Part shown: positions 37,999 to 47,040 of the stretch, in pieces | Layout: every line of letters starts with the position of its first letter | How positions within the stretch are numbered: the stretch's first letter is position 1 | Assembly (NCBI GenBank): GCA_037200975.1 | Contig: JBBCGI010000001.1 | Span: 124,001 to 188,000 of the forward strand | DNA length: 64,000 nucleotides | Direction: 5' to 3' | Source of the DNA: Pseudomonadota bacterium | Lineage (GTDB): Bacteria > Pseudomonadota > Gammaproteobacteria > Steroidobacterales > Steroidobacteraceae | Program-made: the position numbers and the translations under genes | The notes under the pieces: model-generated | What the model was told of the DNA's origin: nothing | Database searches by the model: none | The model's input: the letters and a program-made list of their open reading frames with translations, nothing else

Positions 37999-40149
37999 TC
38001 AACTGCGAATCACGAGATCCAGCTTTCCTTCGCGGCGTTCCACGCTGACACTCACGGAGCCGCCATTGCGCCGCACGGTGAAGTCCACCGACGCCTCACC
38101 CACTTCGAGATTCCTGACGCGAATCTCGTCGAACCCCTCGGGCACCACCGGATGCGCCAGCACGATCTGCCGGTCGAGCGCATCGATCGATATCCCGAGC
38201 ACACTCTGCAGCAGCAGGAATGGCGCGGCCGCCGACACCGACTGCGGCGAACAGGCCACCGGAAACTGCAGCGGTGCTTCACGCCCGCGCCGCCGGAAGC
38301 CGCACATCAGCTCGGGCAGACGCAGCAGATCGAACTGCCGCGCCGCGTCGAACTGCGCGGTCAACACGCGCAAGGCGAAGGTCTTGTCGTCATAACGCGC
38401 GGCGCCGGCGGCGAGCAACGCGTTGTCGTGCGGCCAGATCGAGCCGTTGTGATACGACATCGGGTTGAAACGCAGCTCGCTCTCGGCCACCGTGCGCACG
38501 CCCCAGCCCGAGAACATCTGCTCGTCTCCGAGGCTCGCGATCACCTGCCGCCCGCGCTCGGCGTGTGCGATGCCGGTATACAGGCAATGCCCCGGGTTCG
38601 AGGTACGCACGCAGCAACGCAGCTTCTCGCCGTCGAGCGCCGGCGCGAAGGTCTCGATGTCGGGGCACCAGAACGCCGCGTTGAACTTCGCCTGCAGTTC
38701 CTGCGCGGCTTCGACCAGCGCGATCGCGCGCGGCATCTCGCCGAGCGAACGCGCGATGCGCGCCGCGCCAAGCTTCGCGCCGTACACGTAGCCCTGCACT
38801 TCGCACAACGCCAGCGGTCCGGTGGCCACGCGCCCGTCGGCATGGAAGACGGCATCGGCCGAGCTCTTCCAGCCGGTTTGCGCCGGGTGTCCGGCGCGCG
38901 CCGGCCGCGATTCGACGAAGCCGTCCCCGTCGATGTCGCCGTACACGTCGATCCAGCTCAACGCGGACGAGATCGCCGGCCACAGTTCGGCGATGAAATC
39001 CAGATCCGCGGTGCGGGCGTAGTACGCGCTCGCCAGCAATACGAACAAGGGCGTGGTGTCGACGCCGAAATAGTTGGGCGCGATGTCGCCGCCGCGCGCC
39101 TCGTTGAGGATCTTGCCTGGTTCGGCGCCGTTGGCCGGAAAACTGTCGGCGCTCTGGGTGGCCGCGAGGTGCCGCAATACGTCGCGCGCGATCTGTGGCC
39201 AGGCCCACAGGGTCTGCAGTGCCGTGAGGATGGCGTCGCGGCCGAAGGCGGCATCGAGCCACGGCAGTCCGGCAGCGGGAATGCGGCCGTGCGGTGTGGC
39301 CGTCAGCATCATGCCGATGTCGGCGGTCGAGCGTTGCAGCCACTGGTTGAACAGCGTGTCGGTCGAATCGATCTGCGTCTTCGGGCGGCTCTCGGTGCGC
39401 GCCAGTTCTTCGGCCGCGGCCAGTGAACGTGCGTAACTCGCAATCTGCACCGGATTGCTGGCGGAGCGGCAGCCGATGGCGATCGCGATGGTCTTCTCGC
39501 CGCGGCTGCCGATCTGCAGCTTGTAGCGCAGCGCGTCGGACGAAATGGAATCCGGCGGCGTGTGGCAGTCGACCACGGTCTCGCGCACCACCTCGTCGGC
39601 GCCCAGATAACCCTGCGTCACGCTGTCGCGTTCGACGCGCTCGAAACGCCCGCGGCCGGCGTCGATGCGGCGCTGCGCACGCACGTCGATGATGTTCTCG
39701 AAGTCCGAGCCGAAGCGGATCGCGAGCTCGACGTTGATGCTGGTCAACGCGAAGTTGCGCACCCTGATCTTCTCGTGGCAGACCCCGTTCCAGATGAAAC
39801 GCGTGCGCGTGATGTACAACGTGCCGCGCGGCAGGACGACGCGGCCGCCCTCGCCGCGCACGTCGGGGTTGGTGAGGTTCACGGTCAGCAACACATTGTC
39901 TTCGCGCGGCGAGGCCGCGAGCAGCAAGGGCCGGAACGAATTGACGGTGAGCGTCAATCGCGACAGATGCCGCACGCCGGCACGGTACAACCCGGCTTCC
40001 GTGCGCGCCTCGGCATCGATGTCGCCGATTTCATTGAACAGCCCGAAGCAGTCGTCGTGTTTGAGCGTCAGCTGCTTGTCGTTGCCCTGTACGTCCGCAG
40101 TGACGACCTGGTGCGCCGTGCCCTGTGAGACTGCGTGTTCAGACGCCAC
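37999..40149 (-). CDS. Amylo-alpha-1,6-glucosidase-like glycoside hydrolase
   Basis: About 716 residues with an N-terminal beta-sandwich (glycogen-debranching N domain, residues 10-260, for example ITRTRFIWNGV) and a C-terminal (alpha/alpha)6 barrel containing GLPWLDAAFGRDAILTALQT, NYFGVDTTPLFV, DGDGFVESRP, TGWKSSADAVFH and SYHNGSIWPHDNALLA. The blocks match bacterial amylo-alpha-1,6-glucosidase proteins. The GTG start at 40149 lies 11 bases inside the end of the heparinase-like gene. No signal peptide, so it is cytoplasmic. At the end of an exopolysaccharide operon it may trim the exported polymer or its precursors and not glycogen; the substrate is open. Confidence 0.86.
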   Translation of the reverse strand: MASEHAVSQGTAHQVVTADVQGNDKQLTLKHDDCFGLFNEIGDIDAEARTEAGLYRAGVRHLSRLTLTVNSFRPLLLAASPREDNVLLTVNLTNPDVRGEGGRVVLPRGTLYITRTRFIWNGVCHEKIRVRNFALTSINVELAIRFGSDFENIIDVRAQRRIDAGRGRFERVERDSVTQGYLGADEVVRETVVDCHTPPDSISSDALRYKLQIGSRGEKTIAIAIGCRSASNPVQIASYARSLAAAEELARTESRPKTQIDSTDTLFNQWLQRSTADIGMMLTATPHGRIPAAGLPWLDAAFGRDAILTALQTLWAWPQIARDVLRHLAATQSADSFPANGAEPGKILNEARGGDIAPNYFGVDTTPLFVLLASAYYARTADLDFIAELWPAISSALSWIDVYGDIDGDGFVESRPARAGHPAQTGWKSSADAVFHADGRVATGPLALCEVQGYVYGAKLGAARIARSLGEMPRAIALVEAAQELQAKFNAAFWCPDIETFAPALDGEKLRCCVRTSNPGHCLYTGIAHAERGRQVIASLGDEQMFSGWGVRTVAESELRFNPMSYHNGSIWPHDNALLAAGAARYDDKTFALRVLTAQFDAARQFDLLRLPELMCGFRRRGREAPLQFPVACSPQSVSAAAPFLLLQSVLGISIDALDRQIVLAHPVVPEGFDEIRVRNLEVGEASVDFTVRRNGGSVSVSVERREGKLDLVIRS

Positions 40150-42133
40150 TGAAACGCGACCTCGTGAAGGTGATACGGGTCCGCAGCGCGGTATCGCCGC
40201 GCACGCGGGAGTACCACAGGACGGTGGTGCAAGGCACCTTGCGGCCGAAGTGGCGCGAGATCCACCCGCCCTGCTCGGGGCTCCCGCCGCGATGAATCTC
40301 GACGCGTTGCAGCTCATCGAGCGACTCGAAATACAACTGGGTCGTGCCCTGCGTGACTTTGAGTCCGCCGTCGGCCGGTTCGACCTGGCAGTTCTCCGCG
40401 AAGTGCCAGGCGCGCCGGGCGCTGTGTTCGCCGCTGCAACGCAGCCGGTCGTTCACCTCGATCGATTGTTCGTCCGAGTCGAATACGATCTCGCGGCGGT
40501 GAACCACCGGATCCGCCAGCCGCTCATAGCCGTAGTGTTCGCCGACGAAACGCTGCCGCCCCGCGCCGGCCTGGAACTCGATGCAGCGCGCGCGCGCGTG
40601 TTCGCTCCACATGAAATTGCCGGCCTGCTGCGACTGGTCTTCGCCGTCGATGCCGACGGTGTTGTGCGCCAGCGTGCTGCGGAAGTAGCGCCGCCACGCC
40701 GGATCGGTGTGATAGGAGTATGTGCCCGGATCGATCAGGATCTCCTTGTCGCCGATCTCGAGCGTGAAGGCCAACGCGTCGGCATGCCCGTGCGCGGCGA
40801 GACTCAGGTAGCCGAGCGGCCCCGCGTCGACCAGCAGCCGCACTTCGTCCGGCGTCTCGAATGCAGTACCGAGCAGGTAGTACCCCGATTCGGAGAACTG
40901 CGTCTGCGGCCGGAAACCGGCGCGGCCGCGTTGCCGCAGGTGCGCGAGGCGGCGTACCGCCTCCACGCCTAACAAGGTGGCGGTCTTGCCGTCGAGCGCG
41001 CCGGCTTTCACGGCCAGATCCGGCCGGTCGAAAAGCACCGCGCCGGTGGCGAGCAACGATCCGTGCGGCGAGAAGCCCGGCTCGGGCGCGACTCGCACCA
41101 CCTGCCCGTCGTCACCGTCGCCGATCATGGGCAGGCGGCCCGCATAACTGGTCATGGAGGCAAGGAAATCAACCATCTGTTCGAGCCGCCGCCAGTAGAC
41201 AGGCGAGAAATCCTCGCCGCGCGCGCGCGCCGCGAGCCCGGCGATCAACAGGAAGTCGAGCACGAAGATCTGGTAAGCGAACGCCTGCTCGCGGTTGCCG
41301 CCATCGGGCGCGTTCTGCTTGTGGCATTCCACTTCGAGGATCTCGCGGCACCGTTCGCCCCAGACATGCATCTGGGGCCACAGCGGCCAGGTCGAGGCGG
41401 CGATGTAGATGCCGGCGGCTTCGCCGATCAGGTGATTGTTGGCCGACGAGAAGCGCGACAGGTTGCCGGCCACCATGCGGGTCTGTTCGTACACCGAGTG
41501 CAACCAGCGATCGCGAAAAGCCGCGCCCTCCGGGGTCGCGAACAGTTTCGCGCGCGAGCCGCCGAGCAGCTGCCAGGCGAAACTCCAGTTGATGAGCCGG
41601 ATTCCGAGCTCGAGCGAACTCACCCAGTTGGGCCCGCGGCCCACGGGGCACTGCTCTATCCACGAATCGACCTGCCGCTGAATGCAAAACGCATAGCGCG
41701 AGTCTCCGGTAAGCGCATGGGCCTGCGCCAATGTCGCCAAATGCAGATGTCGGTTTGCCTCCCACAGATACTTGATGTTTCCGACTTCGCGCTCGTCGCG
41801 ATAGTCGATCGCATTCGCCCGTCGCACGCCCGCGACGCGGTGAGTCAGCGGGTCGCGATTCCACTGCGGCGGATCGCCGAGCTCGCAATCGTCGAGATCG
41901 AACAGCGAATACCGGCCCGCGAGCACGCGATCGGCCGCGGCGAGCAATACATCCGGCGACAAGGCGATGAACGGCGGCAGAAAACGGAAATCGGTGGCGA
42001 GCGCGTCGCGCGGCGGCAGGGAGCTCGACGTGAACTGGGAGGACACGGTGCGCACGCCGCGCGCCAGCCGGTGCACGACCTCGGCGCCCGACATGCGCCT
42101 CAAGCGCCGGAGGTACCAGGCGGGTTGCTGCAT
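40139..42133 (-). CDS. Heparinase II/III-family polysaccharide lyase-like protein
   Basis: A 664-residue protein with an N-terminal (alpha/alpha) toroid (WNRDPLTHRVAG, IKYLWEANRHLHL, NWVSSLELGIRLINW, SSANNHLIGEAAG) and a C-terminal heparinase II/III beta domain with AAHGHADALAFTLEIGDKEI and RSTLAHNTVGIDG. These enzymes cleave uronic-acid-containing polysaccharides, and homologues are common inside capsule and exopolysaccharide loci. No signal peptide is obvious at MQQPAWYLRRLRRM. It starts 11 bp after the CapK-like gene, and its 3' end overlaps the next gene. It suggests that the exported polymer contains uronic acid. Confidence 0.9.
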   Translation of the reverse strand: MQQPAWYLRRLRRMSGAEVVHRLARGVRTVSSQFTSSSLPPRDALATDFRFLPPFIALSPDVLLAAADRVLAGRYSLFDLDDCELGDPPQWNRDPLTHRVAGVRRANAIDYRDEREVGNIKYLWEANRHLHLATLAQAHALTGDSRYAFCIQRQVDSWIEQCPVGRGPNWVSSLELGIRLINWSFAWQLLGGSRAKLFATPEGAAFRDRWLHSVYEQTRMVAGNLSRFSSANNHLIGEAAGIYIAASTWPLWPQMHVWGERCREILEVECHKQNAPDGGNREQAFAYQIFVLDFLLIAGLAARARGEDFSPVYWRRLEQMVDFLASMTSYAGRLPMIGDGDDGQVVRVAPEPGFSPHGSLLATGAVLFDRPDLAVKAGALDGKTATLLGVEAVRRLAHLRQRGRAGFRPQTQFSESGYYLLGTAFETPDEVRLLVDAGPLGYLSLAAHGHADALAFTLEIGDKEILIDPGTYSYHTDPAWRRYFRSTLAHNTVGIDGEDQSQQAGNFMWSEHARARCIEFQAGAGRQRFVGEHYGYERLADPVVHRREIVFDSDEQSIEVNDRLRCSGEHSARRAWHFAENCQVEPADGGLKVTQGTTQLYFESLDELQRVEIHRGGSPEQGGWISRHFGRKVPCTTVLWYSRVRGDTALRTRITFTRSRFSGV

Positions 42134-42144
42134 GGGCGCCGCGC

Positions 42145-43530
42145 TCAGAGCGTCGTCGCGGGCTCCACGCCCGCGCGGCGCAATGCCTCATGGACCGCTG
42201 GCTGGTGCACGAGCAGCGGCGTCTTGCCGCGCGGCGTGCGCTTGAGCCAGGTGGCGATCTCGACCGTCAGGTGGATGTCCTCGGGCACGCGCGAGCGCGC
42301 ATTCTCGAGTAGTTTGCCGGCCTCTTCGGTACCGAAACCCGGCGCGGGGATGACCATGATGCGGGCCGAGTGCAATGTGTCCTGCACCACCTGCAGGCGC
42401 AACACGTGATCCACTTCATGCGGCAGCCGGTCGAATCCGGTCAGGCGGATCGCCCGCGGAGTGACGAGAATTTCCTGCTCGCGGCCGAGCACGCCGCGGA
42501 AGGTGCGCAGCCCGAGCGCCAGCTGTTCGAGCTCCGCCTTGCCCCAGTCCGCCGGCAGCATGATGAGGTCGCCGGTGCGATAACGCACCAGCGGCATCAA
42601 TGTATTCCAGAACGTGGTGCCGATGATCTCGTACAGGCGCTCGTTGCTGCCCATCGGCAATATGCTGGAATCGTGCGGCTTGAATTCCACGTGGGAGTAT
42701 CCCGGCATGAAGCGGTACTCGCGCGGCGCGCTGGCGTAAGCAAAGGCGCAGCGTTCCGCCTGGCCGTAGTAGTCGACCAGGCGGCATCCCAGCGTCTCGC
42801 TGGCCATTTTCCAGGAGGCGGGCCGCAACACTTCGGATGAGGTCGTGACCGAGCCGACCTTGAGCGTGCGGCCGCGTTCCTGCAGCAGCCGGCAGAGATT
42901 TTCGAGCGCGCTCGGATATGCGCACAGCAGTTGCGGCGCAAACTTCTCCAGCGAATCGACCAGCCGGTCGACATTCTGCGGCGACACCGAGTGTGCGCAG
43001 TAGATGCGTTGCCGGCCGCCATCGGCGCTGATCCCGTCCGGGCTGTCGAGAATCCGCGGATCGATCACGTTGTCGCCGCGCAGCAGCGCGGTGCGAGTGT
43101 TGCGCGGATGCACGCTGACCAGGTTCATCATGCGATCGAGCACCGCCTGCTCGAACACGATGCCTTCGAACGACCGCACCAGCTTCAAGGGCACGCCCGA
43201 GGTGCCGCCGGTATTGGCCGAGGCCGACAACCAGTCCGCGCCGGTGGTGAAGGCCTGCAGCCGATTGCGCAACAGCTCCTTGTCGAGCAACGGCCAGCTG
43301 TTGATGTCGTCGCTGCCGCGCACGCTCGCGCCGTAGTCGGTGGCGCGCGCCAGGCTCAAGGTGCGCGCGAGTTGCTGACGGGAGAAGGCACGGCGTTCTT
43401 CCAGGCCTTCGGCGGCGAGCCGATCCAGCAGCCGGCGCGACCGTTCATAGTAGAACGGGTTGCGCCGCACGAGACTCTCGCCCACCACGTGTCGTTTCAG
43501 ACGGTCGACGAAAGCCAGCGCCGCGCTCAT
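42145..43530 (-). CDS. CapK-like adenylate-forming enzyme (phenylacetate-CoA ligase family)
   Basis: A 461-residue AMP-binding enzyme with the adenylation blocks ANTGGTSGVPL (phosphate loop), DYYGQAERCAFAY, VRYRTGDLIML and LGREQEILVT. The family member CapK is found in capsule loci and is thought to activate a carboxylic acid for polymer decoration, though no reaction is proven. The ATG overlaps the stop of the preceding glycosyltransferase (ATGA), so it is a fixed member of the operon. A phenylacetate-degrading role is unlikely, since no paa genes are near. Confidence 0.88.
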   Translation of the reverse strand: MSAALAFVDRLKRHVVGESLVRRNPFYYERSRRLLDRLAAEGLEERRAFSRQQLARTLSLARATDYGASVRGSDDINSWPLLDKELLRNRLQAFTTGADWLSASANTGGTSGVPLKLVRSFEGIVFEQAVLDRMMNLVSVHPRNTRTALLRGDNVIDPRILDSPDGISADGGRQRIYCAHSVSPQNVDRLVDSLEKFAPQLLCAYPSALENLCRLLQERGRTLKVGSVTTSSEVLRPASWKMASETLGCRLVDYYGQAERCAFAYASAPREYRFMPGYSHVEFKPHDSSILPMGSNERLYEIIGTTFWNTLMPLVRYRTGDLIMLPADWGKAELEQLALGLRTFRGVLGREQEILVTPRAIRLTGFDRLPHEVDHVLRLQVVQDTLHSARIMVIPAPGFGTEEAGKLLENARSRVPEDIHLTVEIATWLKRTPRGKTPLLVHQPAVHEALRRAGVEPATTL

Positions 43531-44687
43531 GCGATTTCCTTCATCTCCGCCACCGGGGCGATTCGTTGATAGATGTCGGCCAGCCGGCGCGCGTACACGT
43601 GCACGTCGAACTGCCGCGCGCGTTCGCGCGCGGCGCGGCCGGCCGCGAGCCGCGCGTCATCCTGCGCGATCATCTGGACCATCGCCGCGCGGATCTGCTC
43701 GACATTGCCCGGCGTCACCAGCGCGCCTTCCTGGCCGTCGGTGAACACGTCGGGAATGCCGCCCACCGGCGTGGTGATCGACGGCAGCCCGTTGGCCATC
43801 GCCTCGAGCAAGGCCATCGGCACGCCTTCGGCGCGCGACGGCAATGCGAACACGTCGCTCTGCGCGAGCAGGCGATCGCGTTCGGCGCGTTCGATCCACG
43901 AATACACGACCACCCGGTCACCGAGCGGCGCGGCCAGCTTGCGCATTCCCTCGACGTCCCCGTCGCCCGCCATCACGAGGCGCGCACGATTGCGCAGGGC
44001 CTCGGGCAGGCCCGCGAAGGCATTCACGAGGTCGTAGCCGCCCTTGCGGTCGCCGAGGCGGCCCAGGTGCAGGAACTGCACGGGCTGTGTGCGACCCGAA
44101 CGGTCGGGCACGTCCGCGGGCAGCCGCACCGGATTCGGCAACACCACCACCTGCGAGGGCGACAGCTCGCACTCGTTGATATAAAAATCGCGCCACTGCG
44201 AAGACAACGTCAGGAACACGTTCGCGCGCTGCAGCGAGCGATTGACATTGCGGCGCACCGCCGCCGGCAGCTTGCGGTGAAAGCCGTCGAACTCCGAGCC
44301 ATGCGCATGCAGGATCAGGGGCCGCCCGGCCCGCGCCACCATCTCGGCGAGGATCAGCTTGCGCAGCGCGCTGCCGCGCGACGCCATGTGGATGTGCACG
44401 ATGGTCGGCTCGAGCGATTCGAGCGAGCGGCGCAGGATCTGCAGCGCGCGCGCGAAGGTCGAATACTTCGCGATGGTGGAACCCTCCTCCATCGTCGGGA
44501 TGTGTTCGAGCGATACGTACGGCGGTAGATAGTCGAGGATGAGCTGCGCGACCGACGTCACGCCGCCCTTCACCGACAGGCTGGGACCGAACTGCAGCAC
44601 CTTCACGCGGCCGTCGGGCGGCATCGGTGCGAGCCGCGCCGGGAACGGCTTGACGTGTCGGGCGGGTGTGCCGGGGTTGGCGGTCAT
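43527..44687 (-). CDS. GT4-family glycosyltransferase
   Basis: A 386-residue retaining glycosyltransferase of GT-B fold. The N-terminal acceptor domain has VLQFGPSLSVKGGV and HIHMASRGS; the nucleotide-sugar domain has FLHLGRLGDRKGGYDLV and the paired Glu motif EGVPMALLEAMANGLPSI. It should add one sugar to the lipid-linked repeat unit on the cytoplasmic side of the membrane; donor and acceptor cannot be told. Both ends overlap neighbouring genes by 4 bp. Confidence 0.93.
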   Translation of the reverse strand: MTANPGTPARHVKPFPARLAPMPPDGRVKVLQFGPSLSVKGGVTSVAQLILDYLPPYVSLEHIPTMEEGSTIAKYSTFARALQILRRSLESLEPTIVHIHMASRGSALRKLILAEMVARAGRPLILHAHGSEFDGFHRKLPAAVRRNVNRSLQRANVFLTLSSQWRDFYINECELSPSQVVVLPNPVRLPADVPDRSGRTQPVQFLHLGRLGDRKGGYDLVNAFAGLPEALRNRARLVMAGDGDVEGMRKLAAPLGDRVVVYSWIERAERDRLLAQSDVFALPSRAEGVPMALLEAMANGLPSITTPVGGIPDVFTDGQEGALVTPGNVEQIRAAMVQMIAQDDARLAAGRAARERARQFDVHVYARRLADIYQRIAPVAEMKEIA

Positions 44688-45883
44688 TGCAAATCTCCGT
44701 GATTGAGCAGGCCGCGGTAGCCCGCGACCATGGCCGGCACTGAAAAGCAGCTGACCGCGCGGGCGCGCGCCGCCCGCCCCATCAGTTGCCGCTTGCGTTG
44801 GTCTGCATACAGCGCGGAAAGAAGGGCCGGCAATCGCGCGGCCAGCTCGGTGTGCGAGACGACGTAGCCTTCCACCCCGTCCTGGATCATTTCGCGCGCG
44901 CCGCCGATGTTCGACAGGATCACCGGGCGTCCCATGGACATCGCTTCGAGCGCCGCGTTCGAGAACGATTCGACCGCCACCGAGGGCAATACGAACACGT
45001 CGAGCGCCGCCAGCACCGGCCGCACATCGTCGATCTCGCCGATGAAGTGCACGCGGTCGGCGATGGCCAGGTCGTGCGCGCGCCGCCGCAGCATTTCACG
45101 CAACGGCCCGCCGCCGGCCAGCACGAGGTGCGCGTCGACACGTGCCAGGCGCAGGTGGCGCAACGACGTCAACAGCACGTCCTGGTTCTTCTCCGGCGCG
45201 AGGCGGCCCACGGTGCCCATGAGAAAGGAATCGGGCTTGAGCCCGAGCGAGGCGCGCAGGCGTTTCGCCGCCTCGAACGAACCGGTGGGCTCGAAGTGAT
45301 CGGAATCGACGCCGTTGTAGATGACCGTCGAGTTGTCCGCCGCGCGCCGATCCGGTTTCAACCAGAAGTGCCGCTGCGCATCCGAGCCATGCACCGTGAG
45401 GTTGAACCGGCTCAGCACCGCCTGGTACAGCCGCTTCATGAACCGGTGGCCGCGGAAGGTCGACGTATTCACCAGGGCCACCGTGCGCGGCCGGTACGGC
45501 AGCAGCAGCGTAGCCAACGTCACGTACAGCGCCTGGTAGAGATTGACCGCGACCACGGTGGCGGGCCGCTCGCGCACGATGATCTCGCGCAGCCGCCACA
45601 GCGCCCGCAGGGAAAACTTTCCCTGGCGCTCGAGCTTGCGCAGCGGCACGTCGCGCCGGATGCCCTGCTCGATGGTGTAAGGACCATTGAGCGAAACCAG
45701 CGAGACGTGTACGCCTTCATCCTTGAGGCGATTGGCGAGCCGCACGATCTTGCGCTCCGATCCGCCGACGCCGAGATTGTTGAGCAGGAACAGGCCATCG
45801 GGTCGTGTCGTCATGTTCGCCACGCCCGTCTTCACCGGCGTGAGGCCGGATATGCCTGCGTCCGCGACCGCGCGAATGTTCAT
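44684..45883 (-). CDS. GT4-family glycosyltransferase
   Basis: A 399-residue GT-B enzyme. The glycine-rich N-terminal loop is LLNNLGVGGSERKI, the hinge strand IYNGVDSDHFEP, and the donor site VGRLAPEKNQDVLL with VESFSNAALEAMSMGRPVI. The start at 45883 overlaps the preceding stop (ATGA). A second ATG at codon 24 (MTTRPDGLFLLNN) would fit the usual family N-terminus, so the true start could be there. It builds the same repeat unit as its neighbours. Confidence 0.92.
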   Translation of the reverse strand: MNIRAVADAGISGLTPVKTGVANMTTRPDGLFLLNNLGVGGSERKIVRLANRLKDEGVHVSLVSLNGPYTIEQGIRRDVPLRKLERQGKFSLRALWRLREIIVRERPATVVAVNLYQALYVTLATLLLPYRPRTVALVNTSTFRGHRFMKRLYQAVLSRFNLTVHGSDAQRHFWLKPDRRAADNSTVIYNGVDSDHFEPTGSFEAAKRLRASLGLKPDSFLMGTVGRLAPEKNQDVLLTSLRHLRLARVDAHLVLAGGGPLREMLRRRAHDLAIADRVHFIGEIDDVRPVLAALDVFVLPSVAVESFSNAALEAMSMGRPVILSNIGGAREMIQDGVEGYVVSHTELAARLPALLSALYADQRKRQLMGRAARARAVSCFSVPAMVAGYRGLLNHGDLQ

Positions 45884-47040
45884 TGAATCGTTCCTCCGTG
45901 GGTGGCGCCAACCTGCGGCCGTTCGAGCCTGGCATCGAGTAGTTCGAGATAACGCACCGCGACGCCGCTGGTGTATTCGCGGCACGCGAAGTCGCGCGCG
46001 CGCCGGCCGACGGTTTCGCGATAGACGTCCACGTCGAGCAGGCCGCGCAGCGCCTCGCGCATGTCGTCGACCGAGGTCGCGATGCGGCCGAGTTGCAGCC
46101 GATGCACCATGCCGTCCGGGTCGAAGAAGCTCACCACCGGCACGCCGCGAATCCACGCCTGCAGGAAGGTGTTGGGGAACCCTTCGATACTCGAGGTGTT
46201 GAGGAACACGCGCGCGCGGTCGAACAACGCGCCAGTGTCGGCATATTTCACCGCGCCCAGCATGCGCACGTTCGGCAGGCGCGCCGCGGCCGCGGCGACG
46301 TCATCGAAATAAGTCTGTCCACCGGGCATCGGCCCGCCGGCCAGCGTGAACCCGATATCGGGCAATTGGCGCGCCAGCTCGAGCGCGAGTTCCGGCCGCT
46401 TGAGCGCGCGCAGATTGCTGACCCACAGAACGTCGATGTCCTTGCGCGCAGGAGCGGCGCCGCGTTGCGGCGGCTCGACCATCATGTTGATGACCGGGCA
46501 TTCGAGCGCGTGATGCTCGCGCAGCAGCTGCGCCTGGAATTCCGTCTGCGCGGCCACCAGGTCGGCACGTTTGAGTCCGAAGTCGTACAACATACGGTCG
46601 CGGCCGAAGCGGATCCGGCCGTGCTCCTTCTCGCAGTCGGAATCCGACGCGACACGGAAGATGAAGTTCTTGCCCGTCATCCGGCAGAACCACGCCGTGA
46701 TGCCCGTGTTGGCTCCGGCCGGTGACTGGTAGTACACATCCGCGTCGACCGCGAACAGCGCGGCCACCAGCTTGCTCGCGCGCGGATGGAAAAACCGCAG
46801 GCCGGGGATTCCCGCCTGACGCGCGTACGCCGGAATGACCTTGATGCCGTCGATCTCGCGCCGCATCTGCGGGCCTTCGTCGAAAACTATCATCGAGACT
46901 TCGTGGCCGAGATCGCGCCAGGCGCGCGCCAGCAGCACGTGCTGCACCGCCTCGCCGCCGACGTATTTCAACCCGTCGCCGGACAACATGCCGTATGAAT
47001 CCAGCCCGACGATGCAAACCTTGCGAACTTTCGTGTTCAT
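45880..47040 (-). CDS. GT4-family glycosyltransferase
   Basis: A 386-residue GT-B enzyme with CIVGLDSYGMLSGDGLKYVG, a GGEAVQHVLLARAW loop that contacts the donor phosphate, and a C-terminal IEGFPNTFLQAWIRGVPVV block in which Gln replaces the second Glu of the usual ExxxxxxxE pair. The change occurs in several polysaccharide GT4 proteins, but could alter donor handling. ATGA overlaps on both sides place it firmly in the operon. Confidence 0.92.
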   Translation of the reverse strand: MNTKVRKVCIVGLDSYGMLSGDGLKYVGGEAVQHVLLARAWRDLGHEVSMIVFDEGPQMRREIDGIKVIPAYARQAGIPGLRFFHPRASKLVAALFAVDADVYYQSPAGANTGITAWFCRMTGKNFIFRVASDSDCEKEHGRIRFGRDRMLYDFGLKRADLVAAQTEFQAQLLREHHALECPVINMMVEPPQRGAAPARKDIDVLWVSNLRALKRPELALELARQLPDIGFTLAGGPMPGGQTYFDDVAAAAARLPNVRMLGAVKYADTGALFDRARVFLNTSSIEGFPNTFLQAWIRGVPVVSFFDPDGMVHRLQLGRIATSVDDMREALRGLLDVDVYRETVGRRARDFACREYTSGVAVRYLELLDARLERPQVGATHGGTIQ

